Positions 47,026 through 57,943 of a stretch of DNA of 64,000 nucleotides are shown one piece after another. The stretch spans positions 124,001-188,000 of the forward strand of contig UYJD01000008.1 of assembly GCA_900618795.1 (NCBI GenBank), written 5' to 3'. The notes beneath the pieces were generated by a model. The model made no database searches. It was given only the letters and a program-made list of their open reading frames with translations, and was not told the DNA's origin. Origin of the DNA: Cyanodermella asteris (lineage: Eukaryota > Ascomycota > Lecanoromycetes > Ostropales > Stictidaceae). The first letter of the stretch is position 1, and every line of letters starts with the position of its first letter. The translations under genes and the position numbers were made by a program.

Positions 47026-47343
47026 AGTCCAAAGCGCATCTTAGCTCGGACTCCAACCAAAAAAGAAACTTTGATCGATTTAAACAGTCCAAAGAGGCCG
47101 AAAAGCTCAGAGCCAGAAGTGGGAAATGGAACAAGAAGCCGTCAAAATTCTTGGAGCACTTCAGATGGCCAAGAAATAAGCGTGCGACGGCCAACCCAAG
47201 AGGAAAACAACGCTAGGCCGAGCCAGCAACGAAAATGGAGCCCACTCGACCCTTACGTGAAGATTAAGTCCACAACACCTGTCTTGCGTTCGATGAGCAA
47301 ACATACGCCCAATTTCAGTCGGCCAATGACGCGAGGGGCCTAG
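47026..47343 (+). other. in-frame continuation of copy D beyond its stop
   Basis: This frame stays open for 106 codons directly after the TAA and keeps the composition and motif of copy D (TLIDLNSPKRPK; ending SKHTPNFSRPMTRGA). It would be the former C-terminus of the protein. Confidence 0.6.
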
Positions 47344-48001
47344 GCTATCCTGGAAATTCGGACTTGCCACTTGAAGTCTGTATCTTTCCGCACCGCTTGA
47401 GTGGGAGTCGAGCCTGTGGCTGGAATTGGCACATTGGATCGAGTTTGGGCAAATCTTCAAGCTACATACTCAAGTTACATGAATACTTGTTGGTTGCCAG
47501 AAGTTTTATGAAGAAGTGAGTTGGCATGCGGTCGTCTTGGCAGTAGAAGACATGACATGCGATTACATACAGACTTGGACGTTGCAAAGGCCTGGATACC
47601 TAGCCAACAAGCATGTAATACAATACAAAAAATCCGCACCAAACGTTCCAAAAGGTAGCATGCATGTAGTAATCGAAGTTGAAGCCTCGTGTGTCGAACA
47701 CGACTTGTCAGTGCACAACATCAGTGATGCATCGAACAGTACAAGCAAAACCTGTTTGAAAGAAACATCTGATTACTATTTACAGCTCTAACAAGCGAAA
47801 GTAAAGGGAGTGAACTGAACCGATTTTGTCAGACAGCAAATTGGTCCTCCTCATTCAGTCATTGCAATTCGTTGCGTGGCCAATCTTCGAAAGCGTACAG
47901 TGAGGAAACATGCCGGTCATTTGCTGTGATCGTCAAAGAGCGTATCCTGGCACATACTCAAGATAATGGTCGTATCCAGAAGTTCGTCGTGAAGTCAGTC
48001 C
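47344..48001. other. intergenic between converging genes
   Basis: An open frame at 47516-47791 lacks an ATG and any family likeness. No supported feature. Confidence 0.5.
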
Positions 48002-49845
48002 TCAGAAGTCCCAGTTGTCATTCCTCTTCTGGCCACCACGTCCGCGAGTAGCGTAGTTGGGGACGTCCTCCTCGTCAGCACTCTCATCGCCAATGCCCCA
48101 GCCGCGTCCGCCAGTGCGACCGCCCATACCATTGCCGGCGGTCTTGTAGATCTTCTTGACTTCAGTGGGCTCATCATCGCCACCCAAACTCCAACTAGGT
48201 TGTCCGGCGCCCTTGCGGGCGATGGTTCGGTTTTCCTTGCCACCTGGGGCGGTACGAGGACCCGCCGGGCTCACATCAGTCGCCTCCCAGTTCGCCTGCA
48301 TTGTGCTGACAGCCTTTGCGTGGCCACCCGTTTGGCGGTTGCCCTGCTGCTCACTAAGAATCGGGCCGTCGTCTTGGATCTCGAAATGAGGGTCAAAGTC
48401 CTTGTGCCGGCTCTTGTTGTCGACGGTAGTACTTTGTGGTTTCTTCAACGCAGCGCGTGGGTTGGACTGAATGTCATCGCCTGCACGAGGTGTCGCATCG
48501 TCCGTCATCCGCCAATGAGCACCGAAATCGTTCTGACGATCCTTCACGTTTGCGATACCGGTGTCAGCACCTGTTGGAGTCGCTGGAACACCGTTCTCGT
48601 CGTACAAGTTTTTGTAGAGGCCGGCGTTCTGGTTCATGCTGCCGACGCCACGCGGGTGGCCTCGGGGCTTGTTGACGGCTGGTTCGCCATTGTCCCGGAG
48701 TTCAAATTGAGATTGCTGATCTCTGCGTGGCTGGTGAACTGCGGGCTTGCGGGCCGATGGAGAATGCCCCTCGGTATCGTCTTCAAAGTTGAAGTTGCGC
48801 TGATCCTGAGGACGTCCCCGGGAACCAGGCTTGATTGGGGTGACAAAGTCTTCAAAGTCCCACTGCGAGGCGTGCTTGGAGCGGGTAGAGCGCTTGATAG
48901 GCTCTGCAATCTGGACGTCCGCGGGGAGATCAGTGCCGTCGCTGAACTCGAAATGTTGGTACTTTGTCTCGTTGCGAGCTTTTACGGGAGAAGCGTCACG
49001 CTCATCGGCGCCCTCGGGGCTGAGAATTCGTGATTCAAGATAGTTCTTGCCAGCACCAGTCTTGCCTCTGCCCTTACTAGGGGACACAGCACGCTCTGGG
49101 TGGTCGTTCTGCTCGACGAACAGTTCGCCGTAGTCACGAGGCGCTGGTGCGGCAGATGCGCCAGCACGAGGCGCCTTGACCTTTTCTGTCTCCGGCTCTT
49201 CGTCGATGTTTCGCGGAGCAAAGAGCTCAAGGCTGGCTTTGGGATCCCTCATAGCATTTGATGATGCTTTGGGTCGGCTAGGGATCGATGCATCTGCGCT
49301 AGTTGACCCCCGTGGCGCGGCAGCGGCACTCCGTTGAATGAGACGAGTGTGATCCTTTCCATCTCTTATCGGCCAGTTCTTGCTGCGGGCACCAATGACT
49401 TCAACAGACTTGAGCAACGAGCCCTGGTCCCAAGATATGCGGACTTGTTTAATCTTTTGTTGCGAATCGAACTGAACGATGTGGACCTACGAGTGTTAGC
49501 TTCAATGGCATCCTCCTAGCACAGGGACAAACATACAATCGGTAGGTTGACAACCTGATCGGCGAGGAAATTGTCGTCCAGACCGGGTAGATATGCACCG
49601 CCGCCTTGAACGAACTCGATAGAGGTGTCGACTTCCAAGCAAAGTGCGTGGCTACCCTCGATGGCGTGGATGACATCCTCTCGCTTCCTCTTCAAGAGCT
49701 TCTGCTCTCGAACAAAGTGCTTCAGAATCGCGTCCGGACCGGTGATGGAAGTGAGCGTGGTGACATAGTTAATGGCAGCATCTTCGGCTAGCTTGTCGGC
49801 CGACGGACAGGCGAGGAAATCCTGGTAGATCTGTGCAAGCGTCAT
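48002..49845 (-). CDS. NTF2-like domain protein with aromatic-acidic repeat tail
   Basis: Exon 1 (49537-49845) and exon 2 (48002-49486), separated by a 50-nt intron, give 597 residues. The first 150 residues form an NTF2-like fold: MTLAQIYQDFLACPSADKLA, a helical middle, AYLPGLDDNFLADQVVNLPI, then strands VHIVQFDSQQKIKQVRISWD and the ENGSLLK-like GSLLKSVEVIG. The rest is disordered and basic, with a motif of an aromatic followed by acids repeated about nine times: HFEFSDG, WDFEDFVTP, NFNFEDD, QFELRDNG, HWRMTDDA, HFEIQDDG, NWEATDVS, WGIGDES and the terminal NWDF. A Gly/Arg patch (GGRTGGRGWG) is near the end. The family is fungal and, to my knowledge, unstudied; RNA or transport roles are guesses. 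Confidence 0.85.
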
Positions 49846-50768
49846 GGTGGACGCGGGCGAGGTTGGCGTGTATGCAATCTTAGCTGTGTGTGACGACCGT
49901 GCGATAGTCTTTCGAAGCGAAGTGAAGCTGCTGCAAGCCGTGGACAGCACCGTGGGAGTAGGCGGATGGTTGACGGGGCCAGGGGTCGAAGAAGGTGGAT
50001 GGCAGGAGATGGGATGGAGATGTAAACAAAGCGGTGTTTTGGAAATTGGCTGCTGCAGTGCTGTTGGCCGATGCTTCAACTCCGACGCGCCCCTTCCCCT
50101 TACTCGACCCTTGCCGCAAATGAAACAGCACTAGCAAAGAGCCTAATCCTGTTCCTAATAACTTCAAATCCTCGTCACATGCATCACAGCTTCACTATTC
50201 ACGATCCTGAATAGCTCGGAGGAGCAACTTGAGCCTCATCATGAACCCAAGCTACTTGTGGGGCGGCTCAACAGTGGCGGACGGCACCCCAGAAGCCAAT
50301 CTGCTGCTAAGTTATCGATAGGCCCGTGGAAAATGAGACATTCCCAATCCGGCCAATAAGCTTTCAAAAGGGCCTCGCCATCGCTGACGAATGAGCTCAC
50401 GATGCCGTTGCGTGTCTGAACGACACGTTGGTCCAAGAATATATTCCCACTGTCTGCGTTGTTTACTTTCGGATAAATCCCCAAATTCCACATCCCTCGG
50501 TTGCAGGGATGCGAGATGACCACCGATATCTACGCTGCACCGTCTAGAAATGTACGAAAAAGTTGATTGCCATCCTGTAAAGTGTCCAGCGAGGGCCAAG
50601 GATGAGAGTCTACGCGAAAGCCTTGACTTCTTTAAAGCGAACGTGGTTTGTCAAGCCTGGAAGGGGGAGCAATGTTCTTGATGGATTCCGTTCAGCGAAT
50701 CTTCCCAAATGTAGCCAGCTACTGCTATGGAATGAATGTCAGCATGCCTGTCTGTTGAGCGCAGCTTC
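49846..50768. other. intergenic between same-strand genes
   Basis: Promoter of the NTF2-like gene and 3' region of HPM1. No other feature seen. Confidence 0.5.
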
Positions 50769-52129
50769 TCAGCTCGGACGAAACTTGATCTCTCCAATCC
50801 ATCTTCCAACTCCGCCGTTGGTCTCCCACTCCCTCCACACTGCTGCTTCTCTTGGTAGTCTTCTGCACAATTCGTCCACTCCACCGCCAACGCCAAAGTA
50901 TATCCTCTTAGCAGCAACGATCGCTCTGCTTTGATCGCCAGACGTAGGCCCCATCAAATCGAGCATCGTTTGTATGAACGCATCCAGGCTTTCTGGACTG
51001 TATATTGTTTCACTCGCCATGACACTCATTCTTCTTCCGCTCGTGGTCGTTGAAAGTTGAACGTCGCCTGAAGAGGAGATGGGCAAAAAGGATCTGCCCA
51101 AGGATATGAAATCCAAACCCCAAGCACCGGCAACAAAAGCGAGCTTGATGCCAAGAGTTTCCATGTCGTGAGTAAATGATTTCTTGAGCTCGTCTGTGAG
51201 CTCCAGGTACCCTTCCACCAGCGGGTCGTCATCGTCAGGGTTGGGCAAGGGTGCTTTCCCATTTCTTCGCAAAATCTGCTGAGAGGTAAAGTACCAGGTC
51301 AGGAAGATGTTCGGAAATGTGCTCATCCGGAGAACCGCCTCGTTGTAGTCCGCGACAACCAACACATTCCCGCCGTGCCCGCCAATCTCGCCACTCCCCG
51401 TAGCAGTCGTAGCTCCACCTGTATCTATTCGCGATCTCAACAGTCGATCCAAGACGACACAACTTGCCAGCCCCGTCCCGGCGCCCAGCTCCAAGAAGTC
51501 TTGACCCTCTGCCCAGCTTCCACCCTGTAACATCCCGTCGGGGTCTGATTCGTCATGTTCTCCCTTCTCGAGCATCCACCATGCGAGGTCATTACTGCAT
51601 TCCCACGTTTTGAAGCCGCCTTCGTAGATGCCCGAACTCAGGTCTCCGCTTGACGAAAGCCCAGCTTCAAGGACTTGGTCGACGTTGTCTGGGTCTGCAG
51701 TCGACATGATCTGAGCGCGGACATCGTGGAGGTCTCGGCGAGGGTAGCTGTGCTCCGTGTAGGTCCCAGGACCGTAGTCTGCGGGTATGGTATGTGTGTG
51801 GAATGAAAGAGACGAAGGAAGGGTTGAGAGCTGAAAGAGTAAGTGCGAGGACGGTAATAATGCGGGCAAGAGTCGAGCCAATGAACAGGAGACCTGCAGG
51901 GTGTAGAAATCCGTGTAGCTAGACCGAAATGGGGTCTGATTGCAAGCACCACGGAAGGACGGTTGCTTACCAGATCTTGAACATCGATTTTGAATGGCTT
52001 CAATATATCGGGATCTGTTCTCTCGGCTTTGCACTGACTATGCTGAGTCTCGGTACCATCTACTTCCATCTGAGTGTTGTCCTCATCATCCTCGATATCA
52101 TTTCCGCCGAATCCAAAGCTAAAAGACAT
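50769..52129 (-). CDS. HPM1: protein-histidine N-methyltransferase, Hpm1/METTL18 family
   Basis: Exon 1 (51971-52129) and exon 2 (50769-51830) give 406 residues. The acceptor at 51831 (TTTCAG) is chosen because it keeps phase and restores the family segment DLLSTLPSSLSFHTHTIP; a nearer CCGCAG would shift the frame. The N-terminus MSFSFGFGGNDIEDDED matches yeast Hpm1. YPRRDLHDVRAQIM is followed by KTWECSNDLAWWM, the SAM-binding loop FLELGAGTGLASCV, and post-I acid loop LVVADYNEAVL. By family knowledge Hpm1 methylates a histidine on ribosomal protein uL3, affecting 60S assembly. The 140-nt intron is longer than most others here. Confidence 0.94.
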
Positions 52130-53214
52130 CGTACGTGCTTTTGTCACCTGAATACGACCCAAACCGTCCCGCTTCCATAAACCGCGTAGCTTGCTCGCTG
52201 TGCCCACTATGCGAGAGGTCAAAGAATTTCAGGACAGGTTTCGCAGTCGAGCATGTACTGTTATCACCAAATACGCATTGCGCGTTCATTGAGGTGTTTT
52301 GCCGAATTTGAATTATCGATTCTCAATCTCTGAAAGCGGGTCCCTGAACCAATCAGACCAAAGTCGGTCCCAGAATCCGCACCACGTATCTGAGAAAAGT
52401 CTATTGTACCACTCAAAACTTTATACAAATTATGCAAATCAATTTCGCCATAGCTCGTCTGGGTTGCCTCCATGTTCAACTCCGCAACGCGATCGTGACC
52501 GCGGGACAATCATATTGTGCGTATCAACCCAAACTTGAGCCCGGGAGAATTCCGGGAAAGGGAATCCAGCGCAACAAAGAAAATCCAGCAGCGACCCTCA
52601 ATCAACAACGTGGACGATCATGCCCAAGCATCTAGATACACATTTGACTGAAACTGTGATATACCGGCATTTCACGAACGGCCATTCGTAAGACTGCATC
52701 TATCTTGCAACCCTGGTGCAAATTCGCTCAGCGTTATCCCGCCTTGAGCCCATCACGTCGCGATCACTAAGTACTTACCTATGCAAGCTGACTTCCTCAA
52801 TCCCCACACGACAACATCTCACAATACATCAGTCCACGCTCAGCACAATTCGCCTCCCCAGGCAATCCAACGACCAACCACGAAAGAACCGGCTGCCAAG
52901 TGGACGAGACCACGCGGACGGCCGACTGCTCATGGCCCCCAATAACGAGCTGACCAGCTGCCGGTCCATACTCGATTTGTACTTCACGGCAAGCAAGCAG
53001 CCACCTCCTCAGCACACATAGATTCTTCTCTCCACTCCCCTCTCCATACTCGCCTCTACGAATCTACGAGTCTCCGGCTCTCCGGCTTTCCCCATCCTCC
53101 CGCCTTCCCCAACAAAGGCCAAAAGGCAAAAAATTCTGAGCTAACGGGGAAAAAGTCAAACCACTCCGGTACATATAGCGCGCGGCTACCGTATATACAG
53201 TACGTATGTACAAA

Positions 53215-53261
53215 GGTCGGGGTCGGGGTCGAAGTCGAGGTCAAGGCCAAGGTCAAGGCCG
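53215..53261 (+). repeat. hexamer array, GGTCGG / GGTCAA
   Basis: Eight imperfect copies of a six-base unit run from GGTCGG through GGTCGA to GGTCAA and GGCCAA. It is a simple microsatellite in the long spacer upstream of HPM1. Confidence 0.75.
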
Positions 53262-53458
53262 CCCGACCGTCTCTGCGGCCCGCGGCGGCGTCTATCATCG
53301 TCCTCCAGACACCGATATCAAAGGTACACGGTTGATGGTTGATGGTTGATCCCTGACAATGAAGTGAGAGGCTGGCCCTTTGCTGAGCAACCCTACCTGA
53401 TCTGATCTAGTACGAGGCAAGCCGCGGACAGCAAGTCGCGGACAGCAAAGGGGGAGGG

Positions 53459-53473
53459 TGTGTGTGTGTGTGT
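53459..53473 (+). repeat. GT dinucleotide run
   Basis: About seven uninterrupted GT units; a short microsatellite. Confidence 0.7.
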
Positions 53474-54830
53474 CGAATATGTGCTTCATGGCTCACGTTG
53501 TTTGCGGCCGGAGAGGAAGCTTGATGCAACCATCCCTGACCGAGTAGGCTCGTAAGCCAAATTATGGGGGCGAGATTCGGTTTCGAGCATCAGCTTGCAG
53601 CACGCCTCTGCAGATCCTTGGTGCCTTAGCTCAGCTCAGCTGAAAGGAGCGCCTGGCTTGATACCCATGTACGACGGATTATCTTGTGGCGGTCTTCGGA
53701 TGAGTGACTGGTTGAAGGGTCAGTCAGCTCAGCGCGAGCTGACCCTACTCGGGTCACCGGCAAATGTGAAATTGCGATCGCGATTGTGATGGAATGGCAA
53801 GAAAGACGAGCACCGAAATCAGCAAACAAGATGCAGCAGCTTGGGAACGAAGTATAGATTCGCCTCGAAAAAAAAATAGTGCGAAGCTTGAGCTAGAGAA
53901 ACGAGCCTGATCTGATCGACTCTACTGTGAAACATTAGGAGAAAACAAAGTACAACCACCTTCACGCGGAATTGCCGGCGGAAGACGAGACAAACAGGAC
54001 TGGCTGCTTTGCCTCCTTTGGTGTACCCGCAGGCCCAATCGCTTTTCATCATTGTGTGTCCTCCGTACCCAGCCGCAACCACATAAAACACCAATACACC
54101 GCGCTTCGGATGCAAATCATTACGTGCACAGCGCTCCCATACTGTAAAGGTTCAGTAGTCCGTCGCTGTTCTTCGTATGATCGCTCCGCTTTCAGTCGTT
54201 TGCTTTCTCGTCTCATGCCTCCCCACCCCGCTTTTGAAAATTCCGTGCGCGGAAGCCAGGCCGTTGCCACCCAAAGAACGTAAGGAAATATGCTCGTCGT
54301 GAGCCAATGAAATTTGCAGATCATCCGTTAAGATGTGGTGTCCGTGAATGCCGAACCGTATCTCCATGCCCACCAGCTGCTCTGTTCAGCTCGGTCAAAT
54401 CGCGTGGACATGAAATCATTGCTGTGCGGAATCGCATTCGGATTCGGATTCATTCGAAAGTTGAGCTGATAATTCAAGGAAATAATGTCGTGTGTGATGC
54501 CGTGTGTGAATTGCATGACCAGGCCGTCTGGCCGGCTGCATCGGTCGGTAAAAATACAAACAATCCGGAAACGCCATGCCGGGGTATAATAAGTCGCACT
54601 TGGGAAGCTGCTTTTGATCTAGCTCATTTCCATGATCTGAGCTATTGAATTGTCATGTCCTTTTTTGCATGACTCGATGAAGATAGGACCACGATCGCTC
54701 TGCCTTGTCCGGGGAGAAGGTTTGCTTGTGATGAACGATGGAGTTGATGTTTTGGAAACATTGTACCTGACGCGGACCACAGAGAATAGGTACATATGGT
54801 TGGACGCTTTCAGCGCAAGAAGTTGCCATC

Positions 54831-56465
54831 CTAGTGCGAGTACCTGACACCCTCCATAGAGCTGCTTGGTGGAGGTGCGCTGCCCAGTGGGGGCAAGCTC
54901 CTATCAGCGCCAAGCCTGTCGACTCCCAAAAGTGGTGCAGGCGCTGGTGGAGGGACGTAATTCTGAGGAACACCAGGGTAGCCCGCAGGTGGAGGGCCTT
55001 GCTGGCCCACGGGAGGCGGCAGAGGCGCGTGGTGGGAAGGCTGTGGAGGCGGTGCGCCGACACCTGCTGCAGAAGGCGTACCTTGTCGAAGCATGGCCAA
55101 TTCGTGCTGCAGCCTTTGATTCTCCTGAGCGAGTTGCATTTCGCGACTTTTGGCAAGCTCAAATTCCGACAGAGTCTGTCGAAGCTGACGATCGTACTGT
55201 CCGCCAGCTGCTTGCTGGTGCTCGAGATGCTTGATGTAGTCGGAGGCTTTAGACAGGATCTCCCATTTGCTGGACTTTGAGCCTTGCGAGCTGGGGATCT
55301 GAGATCTCAAGTTTTCAAAGAGATCCTTCATCTCACTGCGGCGTTTGCGCTCAGCCATCTTGTGCGACACGCGGAGGGCGGGTGTACGGCTGTAAGGGGT
55401 CGTGCCTTCGTCGTTTGTCATGTTATCGTCCTCCATGACATCGCTCATTGCAGCACTGTTGCGAAGACTGTGATGGTGGGCCGAGACACTGTCGTCCAGG
55501 CGGTGCTGGCCCGGAGGCAGATGCGAGTCAGTGGTCATGACACTGCTGGCCAGGGAAGTGTGGCCGCTGCCTCTGCGTGCCATTACGCTGCTTAGCCTCA
55601 CGTCCTCGGTACTGTGACCGCTACCACGGCTACTAAGTGCTCTGTTTGGAGGCAGAGCACCCGGCTCCATGCCCTCGACATCCGGAAAAGCATACGCCTG
55701 GCCCTTGATGGGCTCGTTACCGCTGACAATCTCGCGGCGTGGAATGCTGCCGATGGGTGGTGCCTGTCTTGCGCCGGTTCCTGGACGTCCGTCATTTGCG
55801 GCGTACGAAGTAGGAGGCGAGCGCTGCAAGTGTGCCGTCGAGCGCGAAGTGCGCAACGAGTGGTTTGGGATACCGCGCTGCTGGTTGAGGCTCTGCGTCA
55901 AAGACGTATGCGAATGATTTGCGCTTTGAGTGGTATATGGAGAATTGACACCATTCAGGTGCAGCTGGTGGACTCCATTGTTGAGAGCACTGCCAATGCT
56001 GCTTCGTCGTGACTCCCGCCCGGGAAACCTGTCCAACTCTTCTTTGCCGGGCTCATGCGCCGAATTCAGAGACGGGAGGGCATTGTATCGCGGACCTTCG
56101 ATTGGCGGCGACGAAAGTGGGCCCTGGGATGATCGGTCGACTGAATAATCAGCAGAGGCGTGCGCGTTCGAATGGTAGCCGCTTGCACTTGACAGCTGAG
56201 AGCCGCGGTTCGGCGTCATGCAGTAAGAATTGGTGGTCGAAGACAAGTAGTTCGAATTACGGTCCGAGTAGGTCGAGGACCGCACGCTCTCGGACTGTGA
56301 TGACCAGGCGCCCGAGTCTCGGCCATGAGTGCTGGTCGGTGAAGGGGCCGAATTGCCTGAAGGAAGATTGCTCGTCAACGCAGCTATGGGCGGGAGAACG
56401 TTGGCTCTTTGCCCTGCGGGAGGAGATGAGCCATTCTCCCAGGGCCGGGATGACGTTGTCGCCAT
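54831..56465 (-). CDS. bHLH leucine-zipper transcription factor (Max/Myc-like)
   Basis: The 544-residue single-exon protein has a Ser/Gly-rich disordered N-terminal half and a bHLH at about 366-418: VSHKMAERKRRSEM with H, E and R at the E-box-reading positions, helix 1 LFENLRSQIPSS, the loop GSKSSKWE, and helix 2 ILSKASDYIKHLEHQQAA. A zipper-like coiled coil follows (LRQTLSEFELAKSREMQLAQ, then ENQRLQHELAML). The C-terminus is Pro-rich (PPPQPSHHAPLPPPVGQQ). It should bind CACGTG-type sites as a dimer in the nucleus. Filamentous fungi have several such factors and I cannot assign this one to a named gene. ATG 56465 is the first of the frame. It is flanked by unusually large non-coding regions. 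Confidence 0.93.
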   Translation of the reverse strand: MATTSSRPWENGSSPPAGQRANVLPPIAALTSNLPSGNSAPSPTSTHGRDSGAWSSQSESVRSSTYSDRNSNYLSSTTNSYCMTPNRGSQLSSASGYHSNAHASADYSVDRSSQGPLSSPPIEGPRYNALPSLNSAHEPGKEELDRFPGRESRRSSIGSALNNGVHQLHLNGVNSPYTTQSANHSHTSLTQSLNQQRGIPNHSLRTSRSTAHLQRSPPTSYAANDGRPGTGARQAPPIGSIPRREIVSGNEPIKGQAYAFPDVEGMEPGALPPNRALSSRGSGHSTEDVRLSSVMARRGSGHTSLASSVMTTDSHLPPGQHRLDDSVSAHHHSLRNSAAMSDVMEDDNMTNDEGTTPYSRTPALRVSHKMAERKRRSEMKDLFENLRSQIPSSQGSKSSKWEILSKASDYIKHLEHQQAAGGQYDRQLRQTLSEFELAKSREMQLAQENQRLQHELAMLRQGTPSAAGVGAPPPQPSHHAPLPPPVGQQGPPPAGYPGVPQNYVPPPAPAPLLGVDRLGADRSLPPLGSAPPPSSSMEGVRYSH

Positions 56466-57903
56466 GGTGAGTGGAAGAGTCGAAGCTATACCAGCACGAT
56501 GATGGATCGCTCGGGCTCTGGCACAGACAGGGTTGACAGTCGAGAAGATCTAACGCCTCGAGAGGTCGCCCTGGTGGTTAATTCACAATGGTCAAGACAA
56601 GAAATCTTGCAGTTGTGCTGGCTCGATCGCCTTGGGCAATCTAGAGGAAGATTTGCTGCACACAAGACGGTGGACGAAGGTCAGTCGTACAGGTGCGGCG
56701 ACGGGAGGGTAAAGTCGGTCGACTCGCGTGGAAAGCGTTGGCCGCCGGGAGTGAGCGAGTTGCAACGGTTGCTTCACAGACCTGTAGGTGGAGCTATCTC
56801 GGCGACGACTGCAACGTCGGTCTTGTGGCGAGCAGCGATCGAGTGGTCAATCGACGGAAGTGCTGACGGGGTCAAACGATGCAACTCCGGCGGGCCCCGA
56901 GTAAGCACAGTGCAGATTTTCTGCAGTATGGGGAAGTCCTTGGAAGATTGAAGAATTGTGCGCAGTACGAACTCTTTGAGGGGCGGTGTTGAGGCTGAAT
57001 GCAGAGTCGACGATGCGGACGGACAGCAGTCTGGTGGTGAGCCGGTGTAAGAGATGAAGCGAAGAGGCTGGAAAGGCAGCGAAAAGGGACGAAGTGGAAT
57101 CAAGCTATTGCACAGCAAGACTCGACTTTGGCGCACGGGGATGGCGAGCTGGCGTGGTTAAGCTGGAGAGCAAGAGGGTAGCAATGGAGGTGATGGAAGG
57201 ATAGAAGGCGGCGGGCCGAATGGTTGGACGGGTGTATAGAGGAAGCTAGGGTTATTGGGCAGCGTCCGCAAGTGAGTGAGCGAGCAGGGGCGACGGCGAG
57301 CAGGCTCAGCGGCAGGGAAGATCGATGCCTTTTGGGTGCTGTGACCGGGACGGGGGTGGACGGGGAGCCAGAAGGAGGTGGGAAAAGGGACGCTGATGAG
57401 CAGAGCAGAGGATGCGACGCAGCAGAGTTCACTCGAGTTCCCACCCAGCAGCACTGACTTTCTGCTCCCATGTGCCATCCTGTGCGCTCATGCCTGCGCC
57501 AGCATCCTCCAGCTGCCGCAAATCCCTCCATCTCTGCGTCGGATCGCCAGCTGGGCGGCTCGCGCTGCCATTGGGTGTGCCATGCACTGCAGCCAAATCT
57601 GAGACTGGGCCTCTACAAGACACTCTGCACGCGTCGCCATTCCGACACCACTCCCTTTCGCCCTGTGATATATCACCCGAGTACCTCTCCTGCCAATCTT
57701 CGCCGCTACGCCCAGGAACCTGACACTGAGCATGTCTGGAAATGCCTTGTCGATCGACGAGCAAGACTCGACCTCGAACTCCCTCGCCTTGCCTGCTTTG
57801 CTCTGTTCGATGGTCCAGCCTCGCTCTGCCTGTCAGCTTCCTATCTTTATCACCTTTGTCAGCCGCAACGACTGGCAGAGACTCGCCCACCAAACGCCGG
57901 CCC

Positions 57904-57943
57904 TGACCCTCGCTGACCCTCGCTGACCCTCGCTGACCCTCGC
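57904..57943 (+). repeat. decamer array (GACCCTCGCT), four copies
   Basis: Four nearly perfect head-to-tail copies of a 10-bp unit lie about 1.4 kb upstream of the bHLH start. Confidence 0.85.

Larger units (their letters stand above)
52130..54830. other. 2.7-kb intergenic region with simple repeats
   Basis: There is no supported gene. It carries a GGTCGG/GGTCAA hexamer array (53215-53261), a triple GGTTGAT (about 53333-53353) and a GT run (about 53459-53473). Open frames on both strands are short and low-complexity. Confidence 0.55.

Noticed and set aside
47516-47791. 91-codon plus frame after copy D
   Set aside because: Begins with GTG, no ATG, no likeness to the tandem family; probably 3' spacer.
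48200-49033. Long plus-strand open frame (277 codons)
   Set aside because: It is the antisense shadow of the NTF2-like gene exon; the minus frame has the domain and splice evidence.
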